Part shown: piece by piece, positions 1 through 7,184 of the stretch
Layout of the letters: each line of letters begins with the position of its first letter
Numbering within the stretch: the stretch's first letter is position 1
The notes under the pieces: generated by a model
Told to the model about the DNA's origin: nothing
The model's input: only the letters and a program-made list of their open reading frames with translations
Databases searched by the model: none
Made by a program: the position numbers and the translations under genes
Origin: Bacillota bacterium
GTDB lineage: Bacteria > Bacillota > Clostridia > Acetivibrionales > DSM-1351
NCBI GenBank assembly: GCA_023443515.1
Contig: JAEZUC010000137.1
Span: 1-25,042 of the forward strand
Reading direction: 5' to 3'
DNA length: 25,042 nucleotides

Positions 1-125
1 CTTGCAGTTTAGCGAAAGCTGAAGGAAGAAGAATATCGGAAAGCTGTGTGCGAGAAAATCGCATGCACAGTTTGATGCAGGGGAAAGAGGGAAAAGATAT
101 TAAATTTCCCTCCTACCTACTCTAC
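1..125 (+). mobile_element. Group II intron, 3' end (domains V and VI)
   Basis: Positions 41-73 fold as a group II intron domain V: the AGC catalytic triad at 42-44, a stem pairing 41-48 with 66-73, a two-base bulge at 64-65, an upper stem 49-53/59-63 and a GAAA-type loop. Positions 87-94 pair with 105-112 (GAGGGAAA/TTTCCCTC), as expected for domain VI, and a CTAC-rich tail follows, as at the 3' ends of many bacterial group II introns. The 3' splice site should lie between about 115 and 125; I cannot fix it. The reverse transcriptase reading frame, if present, is left of the window. The intron ends about 40 bases before amtB, so it is either in the amtB leader or inserted next to it. Only a fragment is visible, so the class is not assigned. 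Confidence 0.8.
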
Positions 126-165
126 ATCATTTGCAAGTCAAATAAAAAATATGGGGGTAAAAATT

Positions 166-1419
166 ATGGGAAATATTAATACTGGCGATACAGCCTTTAT
201 GTTGGTGTCAACTGCTTTGGTATTCTTTATGACACCTGGTTTAGCACTCTTTTATGGAGGAATGGTAAAAAGGAAGAATGTATTGAGCACTATTATGTCA
301 TCCTTTTTTATTGCAGGTCTTGCTTCGGTACTTTGGGTAGCTGTGGGCTATTCTCTGTCATTTGGAAAGGATATCGGAGGAATAATAGGAAATCTGGACT
401 GGGCTTTTTTCAGAAATGTATCAGGACAGCCGAATGCAGATTATGCGGGAACTATACCCCATACTTTATTCGCAGCTTTTCAGATGATGTTTGCAATAAT
501 TACACCGGCACTGATTACAGGTGCATTAGTTGAAAGAATGAAATTTTCATCACTGGTTCTATTTATAGGTTTGTGGTCGTTAATCGTATACTACCCTATG
601 GCTCATATGATGTGGGGTGTGGACGGACTGCTTAGAAGTCTCGGAGCTATAGACTTTGCGGGAGGAAACGTAGTTCACATAAGTTCAGGTATATCAGGCT
701 TGGTGGCAGCAGTTATACTAGGCAAAAGAAAGGGGTATGGAATGACCTCTCATCAGCCTCATAATATACCTCTGGTGTTTATCGGAGCAGCTGTACTCTG
801 GTTCGGTTGGTTTGGGTTCAACGCGGGAAGTGCCTTAGGAAGCGGGGAATTAGCTGTTCATGCATTAATGACTACAAATACATCTGCAGCAATGGCACTT
901 ATTTCATGGATGCTGGTAGAGAAAATTACCAGAGGAAAACCTACCATGCTTGGCGCAGCTACCGGAGCAGTTGTAGGCCTTGTGGCAATAACACCGGGAG
1001 CAGGTTTTGTACCTATTTGGGCATCACTGATAATAGGAGCGGTTGTAAGTCCTATCTGTTACTTCTCAATGAGTATTATAAAACCCAAATTTGGCTATGA
1101 TGATGCACTTGATGCTTTTGGCTGCCATGGAATCGGCGGTATATGGGGTGGTATTGCAACAGGTTTGTTTGCCAAAAATTCTATAAATTCTGCAGCACAA
1201 TGGGATGGCCTTGTATTCGGCGACACAAGACTGTTTGTAGCACAGTTAATAAGTGTAGCAGTAACAATAGTTTTTGCTGTAGTAGGAACAGCAGTTATTA
1301 TGTTTGCAATTAAAGTAATTATGAAGGAAATCAGGGTTGCTCCCAGAGAAGAGTCTGAGGGCCTGGACATAACACAGCACGGAGAATCTGCATATCCTTC
1401 TTTCACAGGAATGGATTAA
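166..1419 (+). CDS. amtB: Ammonium transporter AmtB
   Basis: A membrane channel of the Amt/Rh family that takes up ammonium. The 417-residue protein is almost entirely hydrophobic, with about eleven membrane segments. Numbered from the start chosen here, the pore twin histidines are H171 (GGNVVHISSG) and H321 (FGCHGIGG); W150 follows the HMMW motif, and FGWFGFNAGS at 213-222 contains the inner phenylalanine gate region. An upstream ATG at 151 lacks a ribosome site, while a GGGGG run lies about eight bases before ATG 166, and the family usually begins with the NTGDTAF segment right after this Met. The PII gene follows 41 bases later, the classic amtB-glnK pair in which PII plugs the channel when nitrogen is plentiful. 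No clear promoter is visible between the intron end and the gene, so transcription may come through or from the intron. Confidence 0.96.
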   Translation: MGNINTGDTAFMLVSTALVFFMTPGLALFYGGMVKRKNVLSTIMSSFFIAGLASVLWVAVGYSLSFGKDIGGIIGNLDWAFFRNVSGQPNADYAGTIPHTLFAAFQMMFAIITPALITGALVERMKFSSLVLFIGLWSLIVYYPMAHMMWGVDGLLRSLGAIDFAGGNVVHISSGISGLVAAVILGKRKGYGMTSHQPHNIPLVFIGAAVLWFGWFGFNAGSALGSGELAVHALMTTNTSAAMALISWMLVEKITRGKPTMLGAATGAVVGLVAITPGAGFVPIWASLIIGAVVSPICYFSMSIIKPKFGYDDALDAFGCHGIGGIWGGIATGLFAKNSINSAAQWDGLVFGDTRLFVAQLISVAVTIVFAVVGTAVIMFAIKVIMKEIRVAPREESEGLDITQHGESAYPSFTGMD

Positions 1420-1460
1420 TAAAGACAACATTAACTATCATGTAACGGGGAGGATGTAAC

Positions 1461-1799
1461 ATGAAAAAAATAGAGGCAATTATCAGGCCGTCAAAACTTG
1501 AAGAACTAAAGGAAGCACTGCTGGCAATCGACATAGACGGCATCACTATTACTCAGGTAATGGGTGCAGGAAAACAAATGGGATGGAAAGAATTTTACAG
1601 AGGTACCGAGGTATCCTTAAATGTTCTTCCTAAAGTAAAGCTTGAATTGGTAGCGGCAGACGAAAAGGTTGAGCTGATATCTGAAACTATAATTCAGTAC
1701 TCTCAGACCGGGGAGGTAGGAGACGGTAAAATATTCATATTCAATCTTGAAGATTGTATCCGAATCAGAACAAAAGAAAGAGGAGAGAAAGCACTGTAA
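1461..1799 (+). CDS. glnK: Nitrogen regulatory protein PII (GlnK/GlnB)
   Basis: A trimeric PII signal protein that reads ATP/ADP and 2-oxoglutarate. The 112 residues align without gaps to E. coli GlnB: the T-loop spans about 37-55, and the TGEVGDGKIF segment near 87-96 matches the second PII signature. Y46 of the T-loop is kept but the residue at the uridylylation position, 51, is Val instead of Tyr (YRGTEV), so control by GlnD-type uridylylation is not expected. Control by ligand binding and by docking to AmtB is the likely mode. It lies 41 bases after amtB, has a GGGAGG ribosome site, and is followed by a strong terminator. The name glnK is chosen because of linkage to amtB; glnB would be equally defensible from sequence alone. 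Confidence 0.95.
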   Translation: MKKIEAIIRPSKLEELKEALLAIDIDGITITQVMGAGKQMGWKEFYRGTEVSLNVLPKVKLELVAADEKVELISETIIQYSQTGEVGDGKIFIFNLEDCIRIRTKERGEKAL

Positions 1800-1812
1800 A
1801 CCTTTATAATAC

Positions 1813-1852
1813 AAAACCCGTTATCTCTGTTTTAAGGGATAACGGGTTTTTA
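1813..1852. terminator. Rho-independent terminator after glnK, possibly two-way
   Basis: AAAACCCGTTATC at 1813-1825 pairs with GATAACGGGTTTT at 1838-1850 around a 12-base loop, followed by T. It ends the amtB-glnK unit. The shorter T run on the other strand could also serve the convergent agmatinase gene. Confidence 0.85.
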
Positions 1853-1865
1853 ACATATAACATTT

Positions 1866-2729
1866 TTAGATATTCTGCATGGCAAGGATGACTTCTCTTA
1901 AAACCTTGCATGCAACAGCAGTAGAAGCACCGCTATGGTCATAGTGGGGTGACAGTTCCACTACATCAGCACCTATTATATTCAAAGCTGATACCGCTTT
2001 AAGCGCATTTACCAACTCAAGGAATGTAACTCCTCCGGCCTCGGGAGTACCTGTTCCTGAGAAAATAGAAGGATCGAGAACATCTAAATCTATTGTAAGA
2101 TAAACCGGAGCAGTACCAATTTGAGATACAGCATTTGAAAGTGTGTCAAAATTATGAAGACATAGGTTGGTATGTCCAGCCTTGGCCCAGTAAAATTCCT
2201 CTCTGGTTCCGCTCCTTATACCAAACTGATAAATACGATTATCCCCCAGGATATCCCATGCCCTTCTTATAACAGTAGAGTGTGACAAAGGCTCTCCGAT
2301 GTATTCTTCTCTCAAATCAGTATGAGCATCAAAATGTATAATTCTAAGCTCAGGGTATAATTTTGCAGCCTGTTCAATTGAAGGCAGTGATACAAGATGT
2401 TCTCCCCCGATCATAAGAGGTTTCTTACCGTTTTCAAAGATTACTCGGGAGGTTTGTGATATCATTTCCAAGGCCTTATTGGGTGACCCAAAGGGCAAAT
2501 CAAGATCACCGTAATCATGGATTTTGTAGTCCGAAATATCAGCATCAAAGTAAGGACTGTACGTTTCAAGACCTATAGAATCAATTCTCATGGCAGAAGG
2601 GGCGAATCTTGTGCCCGGCCTAAAGGTGGTCGTACCATCATAGGGAGCCCCAAAAATAACTATATCAGAATCCTCGAAGCAACTTTCACATCCAAGGAAA
2701 TTTGTTGGAAGGGTATTCTTATTTATCAT
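1866..2729 (-). CDS. speB: Agmatinase (ureohydrolase family)
   Basis: Hydrolyses agmatine to putrescine and urea, the last step of the arginine decarboxylase route to polyamines. The 287-residue protein carries all the binuclear manganese ligands of the arginase/agmatinase fold: H111 in GGEH, D134, H136 and D138 in DAHTD, and D214 and D216 in the DLDVLDP motif. Length is normal for bacterial SpeB. The start is an ATG with an AAGGAG site about nine bases upstream on the reverse strand. It stands alone, without speA or speE beside it, and faces the glnK terminator. Other ureohydrolases (formiminoglutamase, guanidinobutyrase) share these motifs, so substrate choice is by overall resemblance to clostridial SpeB. 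Confidence 0.88.
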   Translation of the reverse strand: MINKNTLPTNFLGCESCFEDSDIVIFGAPYDGTTTFRPGTRFAPSAMRIDSIGLETYSPYFDADISDYKIHDYGDLDLPFGSPNKALEMISQTSRVIFENGKKPLMIGGEHLVSLPSIEQAAKLYPELRIIHFDAHTDLREEYIGEPLSHSTVIRRAWDILGDNRIYQFGIRSGTREEFYWAKAGHTNLCLHNFDTLSNAVSQIGTAPVYLTIDLDVLDPSIFSGTGTPEAGGVTFLELVNALKAVSALNIIGADVVELSPHYDHSGASTAVACKVLREVILAMQNI

Positions 2730-2772
2730 AAACCAAACTCCTTATTATTAATTTTAATAATAGCCGAATATA

Positions 2773-2800
2773 ATTCTACCATGACTGGTTTTAATTACAA
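2773..2800 (-). promoter_or_regulatory. Candidate sigma-A promoter for speB
   Basis: On the reverse strand, TTGTAA (2795-2800) and TAGAAT (2773-2778) are 16 bases apart, giving a leader of about 40 bases before the start codon. Matches are 4/6 and 5/6 to consensus; tentative in such AT-rich DNA. Confidence 0.35.
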
Positions 2801-2826
2801 TACCTAAATAATTATCGGAAATGTCG

Positions 2827-2855
2827 GTATACTAGTCTACATTTTTTTAGTATAC
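2827..2855. repeat. Inverted repeat GTATACTA/TAGTATAC between speB and the TIM-barrel gene
   Basis: GTATACTA at 2827-2834 is repeated in inverted form at 2848-2855 with 13 bases between. It lies between the divergent genes, about 75 bases before the rightward start codon and upstream of a possible -10 element (TATTAT, 2894-2899). It could be an operator or a chance palindrome. Confidence 0.35.
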
Positions 2856-2930
2856 TATTACGTGAATAAAGTATGCAATTTATGTAAAAAGGTTATTATA
2901 GTACCAGATATGTGATGGAGGAATAATCAA

Positions 2931-3590
2931 ATGTTCGTACCCGAAATTGAAGGTAACTTGCGGAAGCACATGGTAAAAGTGCCTGAAGTTATAAATCAAG
3001 CCAGTGGAATAAATATTTTTGGGAAAAATATAAAGTCCCTGCTGTTTTCAACTGATGTAGCTATAATAAAGAATTGCAATGCTCATGCAGTTATTGCAGT
3101 TTACCCTTTTACACCACAACCTGTAATTACCCATGCCATAATAGCAGCGTCAGATATTCCTGTGTTTTGCGGAGTAGGGGGAGGCACAACTATGGGCAAA
3201 AGGGTTATAAATATTGCAATGCATGCTGAATTTCAGGGGGCTATAGGAGTAGTTGTAAATGCTCCTTCAACCAATGAACTTATAAGTCATCTAAATATGA
3301 GAATAGATATCCCTATTGTGATTACCGTCGCTTCGGACAAAACCGACATAAAAAGCAGGTTGGAGGCGGGGGCTTCTATTCTAAATGTATCATGTGCAGG
3401 GAAAACACCTGCAGTTGTAAGGGAAATCCGCCGAAACTTTCCTGAGGTACCCATAATTGCAACAGGGGGGCCAACTGTAGAAAGCATCAGAGAAACAATA
3501 GAAGCAGGAGCAAATACCATTACCTATACACCACCTACAAGTGCAGAGCTCTTTAAGAATCTTATGAATAAATACAGAGAAGAATTTTAG
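2931..3590 (+). CDS. Predicted TIM-barrel protein of unknown function
   Basis: 219 residues, no signal peptide or membrane segment. Alternating hydrophobic beta strands and helices suggest a small (beta/alpha)8 barrel. Near the C-terminus, IIATGGPTVESIRETIEAGA (about 175-194) looks like the phosphate-binding half of barrels such as NanE, ThiE and indole-glycerol-phosphate synthase: a strand ending in a glycine pair, then a helix and an AGA turn. A GVGGGTTMGKRV stretch lies near residue 82. A clear GGAGG ribosome site precedes the ATG. A methyltransferase gene follows after 59 bases with no terminator between, so co-transcription is likely. I do not recognise a characterised orthologue, and no substrate can be named; some databases may label such proteins simply as hydrolase. 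Confidence 0.75.
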   Translation: MFVPEIEGNLRKHMVKVPEVINQASGINIFGKNIKSLLFSTDVAIIKNCNAHAVIAVYPFTPQPVITHAIIAASDIPVFCGVGGGTTMGKRVINIAMHAEFQGAIGVVVNAPSTNELISHLNMRIDIPIVITVASDKTDIKSRLEAGASILNVSCAGKTPAVVREIRRNFPEVPIIATGGPTVESIRETIEAGANTITYTPPTSAELFKNLMNKYREEF

Positions 3591-3649
3591 GCTGGAGCTG
3601 AAAATAAAGTATATATTTAATGAAGGAAAAAATAAACGGAGGAAAATAA

Positions 3650-4513
3650 ATGTTACTGGCAGATGAATGGAAGGAATATGAACTAATAGAGACAGGAGAC
3701 GGCGAAAAGCTTGAACGGTGGGGGAATGTAATACTTAGAAGGCCCGACCCTCAGATAATCTGGCCCATAAAAGATAAAAAGATGTGGGACAAGGCTGATG
3801 CCCATTACCATAGAAGCCAAAGCGGAGGAGGACAATGGGAATTTAAGAAAAAAGTGCCTAAACGATGGACAGTATCCTTTAATGACTTAAAGTTCTATAT
3901 AGAACCTACAGGCTTCAAACATACAGGTTTGTTTCCTGAGCAGGCCGTTAACTGGAAGTGGATGATAAATAGTATTCAGAAGGCAAACAGACCTATAAAG
4001 GTTCTTAATCTTTTTGCCTATACGGGCGGTGCGACTGTTGCAACAGCCTATGCAGGAGCTGAAGTCTGTCACGTAGATGCAGCAAAGGGAATGGTAAGTT
4101 GGGCAAAGGAAAACCTTGCACTCTCTGGTTTGGCAGACAGGCCGGTGAGATTTATAACCGACGATTGTATGAAATTTGTACAGCGTGAAATAAGGAGAGG
4201 GAAAAAATATGACGGAATAATAATGGACCCGCCTTCCTATGGTAGAGGGCCCGGAGGGGAAATATGGAAGATAGAGGATTCGCTGTATGGCTTTGTTGAA
4301 CAGTGTATGGGCCTTTTATCGGACAAGCCGCTGTTTTTCCTGATAAATTCATATACCACAGGTTTTTCACCCACAGTCCTCAGTAACATTTTAAAGCAGA
4401 CAATAGGGAAACGATTCAAAGGGACACATAGCAGTGGCGAGGTTGGAATACCAGTAACCAATTCAGGTTTGGTACTTCCATGCGGCATATATGGAAGGTG
4501 GGAGAATAAGTGA
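3650..4513 (+). CDS. Class I SAM-dependent methyltransferase (RlmI/YwbD-like)
   Basis: A 287-residue methyltransferase resembling the catalytic half of RlmI/RlmK-type 23S rRNA cytosine methyltransferases. Motif I is LNLFAYTGG at 119-127, the acidic ribose-binding segment is HVDAAKG at 141-147, DD is at 171-172, and the catalytic loop is DPPSYGRG at 193-200. It lacks the N-terminal PUA domain of full RlmI proteins; instead the first 80 residues form a short beta-rich region with a WPIKDKKMWDKADAHYH segment. An excellent CGGAGG site sets the ATG. Its stop overlaps the GTG start of the pseudouridine synthase by four bases, so the two are translationally coupled and probably both modify RNA. The exact target base is not deducible. 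Confidence 0.85.
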   Translation: MLLADEWKEYELIETGDGEKLERWGNVILRRPDPQIIWPIKDKKMWDKADAHYHRSQSGGGQWEFKKKVPKRWTVSFNDLKFYIEPTGFKHTGLFPEQAVNWKWMINSIQKANRPIKVLNLFAYTGGATVATAYAGAEVCHVDAAKGMVSWAKENLALSGLADRPVRFITDDCMKFVQREIRRGKKYDGIIMDPPSYGRGPGGEIWKIEDSLYGFVEQCMGLLSDKPLFFLINSYTTGFSPTVLSNILKQTIGKRFKGTHSSGEVGIPVTNSGLVLPCGIYGRWENK

Positions 4514-5181
4514 TTCCCAAAATCATTTATGAGGACAATCATCTGCTGGTAGTTGAAAAGCCTGTAAATATACCTGTTCAGGCCGATAATACAAAGGATA
4601 TTGACATGCTTACGCTTCTGAAGCAATATCTTAAGGAAAAATACAATAAGCCCGGGGACGTATATCTTGGCTTGGTACATAGACTAGACAGGCCTGTAGG
4701 TGGTGTTATGGTGTTTGCCAAAACGTCAAAATGTGCGTCAAGACTATCTGAACAAGTGAGAACACGAACCTTCAAAAAAGTTTATCTGGCAGTAGTCAGA
4801 GGTGTCCCGAAGGAACAGAAAACTAAACTTAGGAACTTTCTTTTAAAAGATAGTTCAGAGAATATGGTTCATGTTGTAAAGGAAGGTACAAGGGATGCCA
4901 AGGAAGCAGTATTAGAATACGAAGTACTTAAATCCAACGGAGAGCTAAGTCTGATTAAGGTAAAACTTCATACGGGAAGACCTCACCAGATAAGGGTTCA
5001 ACTTTCTCATTCGGGATATCCTCTGTATGGGGATCAACGATATGGGGTTGCTGTAAACAAACCCGGACAACAAATAGCACTTTGGGCGTCCTCATTAACA
5101 CTGGAGCATCCCACCAAAAAAGAAGAAATGACATTTGCCTGTGAAACACCGGAAACAGAACCGTGGATTCGGTTTAGATAA
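4510..5181 (+). CDS. RluA-family pseudouridine synthase
   Basis: Converts uridine to pseudouridine in rRNA or tRNA. The signature HRLDRPVGG at 57-65 carries the catalytic Asp (D60), and the HTGRPHQIRVQLSH segment near 155-168 is the conserved RluA RNA-binding strand. At 223 residues it is the short form without an N-terminal S4 domain. It starts at a GTG in the GTGA overlap with the methyltransferase stop, with a GGGAG site just upstream. A 17-bp perfect terminator stem closes the unit. Which RNA position it modifies cannot be told from sequence. Confidence 0.9.
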   Translation: MIPKIIYEDNHLLVVEKPVNIPVQADNTKDIDMLTLLKQYLKEKYNKPGDVYLGLVHRLDRPVGGVMVFAKTSKCASRLSEQVRTRTFKKVYLAVVRGVPKEQKTKLRNFLLKDSSENMVHVVKEGTRDAKEAVLEYEVLKSNGELSLIKVKLHTGRPHQIRVQLSHSGYPLYGDQRYGVAVNKPGQQIALWASSLTLEHPTKKEEMTFACETPETEPWIRFR

Positions 5182-5208
5182 ATTATTTTAACACTTTCCT
5201 AGACAATA

Positions 5209-5245
5209 AAAAACCATGGCACATAATATATGTGCCATGGTTTTT
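5209..5245. terminator. Two-way rho-independent terminator
   Basis: A perfect 17-bp stem, 5209-5225 with 5229-5245, and an ATA loop. The stem is flanked by A5 on the left and T5 on the right, so it should work for both the rightward pseudouridine synthase unit and the leftward gdhA. Confidence 0.9.
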
Positions 5246-5267
5246 CCATTTTATATGAGGGTTTGGG

Positions 5268-6605
5268 TTAGTATGCAACACCTTGAGCGTACATTGCATT
5301 GGCAACCTTCAGGAAGCCTGCGATGTTAGCACCGGCAACAAGATTGTCTTCCATTCCATATTCTTTTGCAGCAGCACTTGCGTTCTTGTAGATATTAATC
5401 ATAATATCTTTGAGCTTAGCATCAACTTCTTCAAAAGTCCATGAGTAACGCATGCTGTTCTGGCACATTTCAAGTGCAGAAGTAGCAACTCCACCTGCAT
5501 TTGCAGCTTTAGCAGGTCCGTAGATAATCTTATTGTTGAGGTAAACTTCAACAGCTTCAGGAGTTGAAGGCATGTTTGCACCTTCACCAACTGCGTAGCA
5601 GCCGTTTGCTACCAATAATTTAGCAGAAGCTTCATCTATTTCGTTCTGAGTAGCTGAAGGAAGAGCGATATCACACTTAATGCTCCAGATACCTGAACAG
5701 CCTTCAGTGTAAGTTGCGTTCTTGTGGATATTAACATATTCACTGATACGCTTTCTTTCAACTTCTTTTATCTGCTTAACAGTGTCAAGCTTGATTCCGT
5801 CAGGATCATAGATGTATCCGTTGGAGTCACTTAATGCAACAACTTTTCCACCCAATTGGTGTACTTTTTCAGTAGCGTATATTGCAACATTACCTGAACC
5901 GGAAACAACTACTGTAGCACCCTTGAATGATTTACCCTTAGCTTTTAATGCTTCATCCATAAAGTAGCAGAGGCCGTAACCTGTTGCTTCAGTACGAACA
6001 AGGCTTCCGCCCCAAGTTAATCCTTTACCTGTAAGAATACCGGTAAATTCATTTCTCAATCTCTTGTACTGTCCATACATGAAACCGATTTCTCTTGCAC
6101 CTGTTCCGATATCACCTGCAGGAACGTCAGTATCAGCACCGATATGTTTTGATAATTCTGTCATAAAGCTCTGGCAGAATCTCATGATTTCAAGATCGGA
6201 TTTTCCTTTAGGATCGAAATCACTTCCACCCTTACCGCCACCTATTGGAAGGCTTGTTAAAGAATTTTTGAAGATTTGTTCAAAACCAAGGAATTTGAGG
6301 ATACTTACATTAACGGAAGGATGAAGTCTTAAACCACCCTTATAAGGACCGATTGCACTGTTGAACTGAATTCTGAATCCACGGTTTACATGTACCTTAC
6401 CATTGTCGTCAACCCAAGGTACTCTGAAAATAATCTGTCTTTCTGGTTCTACTATTCTGTCGAATATGCCTGCTTCAACCCATTCAGGATGTTTCTCGGC
6501 AACAACCTCGAGAGATTCAAGAACTTCTTTTACTGCCTGATGAAATTCTGGTTCGCCAGGATTTCTTTTAATAACCTGATCCATTACTCTTTGTAATATT
6601 TTCAT
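5268..6605 (-). CDS. gdhA: Glutamate dehydrogenase (hexameric, NAD(P)-dependent)
   Basis: Interconverts glutamate with 2-oxoglutarate and ammonium. The 445-residue chain keeps the catalytic set at the positions used for Clostridium symbiosum GDH: K89 (GPYKGGLR), K113, K125 (GGGKGG) and D165 (PAGDIG). The nucleotide-binding fold begins at VVVSGSGNVA, about residue 230. This is the small hexameric class, not the 180-kDa form. The start is an ATG with GAGG about eight bases upstream on the reverse strand. I cannot decide between NAD and NADP from the motif. It is monocistronic, with a likely promoter at 6730-6758 and the shared terminator at 5209-5245. With amtB-glnK nearby it belongs to ammonium handling, though on the opposite strand. 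Confidence 0.96.
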   Translation of the reverse strand: MKILQRVMDQVIKRNPGEPEFHQAVKEVLESLEVVAEKHPEWVEAGIFDRIVEPERQIIFRVPWVDDNGKVHVNRGFRIQFNSAIGPYKGGLRLHPSVNVSILKFLGFEQIFKNSLTSLPIGGGKGGSDFDPKGKSDLEIMRFCQSFMTELSKHIGADTDVPAGDIGTGAREIGFMYGQYKRLRNEFTGILTGKGLTWGGSLVRTEATGYGLCYFMDEALKAKGKSFKGATVVVSGSGNVAIYATEKVHQLGGKVVALSDSNGYIYDPDGIKLDTVKQIKEVERKRISEYVNIHKNATYTEGCSGIWSIKCDIALPSATQNEIDEASAKLLVANGCYAVGEGANMPSTPEAVEVYLNNKIIYGPAKAANAGGVATSALEMCQNSMRYSWTFEEVDAKLKDIMINIYKNASAAAKEYGMEDNLVAGANIAGFLKVANAMYAQGVAY

Positions 6606-6729
6606 TTAAATAACCTCCTGCTATGTATTTAATTATTAAGTATTATTTGGTGACAGGAGATTTATAAACGTGGCAATGAGTAACAGAAGTTACAAAAAAT
6701 GCCTATTAAAAGCTAACATACGCGCCTTG

Positions 6730-6758
6730 ATTATATTATAAAAGAAAGGACATGTAAG
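6730..6758 (-). promoter_or_regulatory. Candidate sigma-A promoter for gdhA
   Basis: On the reverse strand CTTACA (6753-6758) and TATAAT (6730-6735) are separated by 17 bases, giving a leader of about 120 bases before the gdhA ATG. The -10 is perfect, the -35 matches 4/6. Confidence 0.45.
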
Positions 6759-7088
6759 TTAAACTGCATACTCCATTGTACACCAATTATTAACTTTTTT
6801 CGCCTTTCATATTATATCATTAGGCATTTTATTATGCAAGAGTAAAAAGCAAAAATTGCAAATTTAATTATTAAAATAAATGAAGTAAAAAATATATGTG
6901 GTTAAAACAATTGAAATTAAAGGTTTTAAAGCTTTTATTTAAAAAACAGCATAAGTTGAAGTTGTTAAGGAAAAAACAAATAATTGCAAGCGACTCAAAA
7001 ATTAGTGTCATTTACCTTCGGTAAACTTCGTACTTATTTAATACCTTAATATAAAAGTAATTCAAAGTATATCATGTGGTAAATAATG
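6759..7088. other. AT-rich intergenic stretch between divergent gdhA and the THUMP methyltransferase
   Basis: No reading frame with a ribosome site and no recognisable RNA fold or riboswitch. The only local structure is a 6-bp hairpin, TTTACC-TTC-GGTAAA at 7011-7025. The DNA is rich in A and T runs and presumably holds regulatory sites for the two divergent genes. Confidence 0.5.
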
Positions 7089-7117
7089 TTGTTAATAATT
7101 CTTTGTAAGGTTATAAT
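7089..7117 (+). promoter_or_regulatory. Candidate sigma-A promoter for the THUMP methyltransferase
   Basis: TTGTTA (7089-7094), a 17-base spacer and a perfect TATAAT (7112-7117) lie about 68 bases before the ATG at 7185. Confidence 0.5.
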
Positions 7118-7184
7118 AATATTACTTATTTATTACTTGTTTTTGTGATAAAATCTCAAGAAATGTTTGGTGAAAGGTAGAAAA

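Noticed and set aside
1095..1406. 103-residue minus-strand frame inside amtB
   Set aside because: Shadow of the amtB reading frame with no supporting signal.
4237..4680. 147-residue minus-strand frame
   Set aside because: Antisense to the methyltransferase and pseudouridine synthase genes, with no recognisable domain, whereas the plus-strand frames have clear family motifs.
6606..7184. A riboswitch or small RNA in the long gdhA upstream region
   Set aside because: No conserved riboswitch core or strong hairpin with a T run is visible; only promoter-like hexamers and one 6-bp stem.
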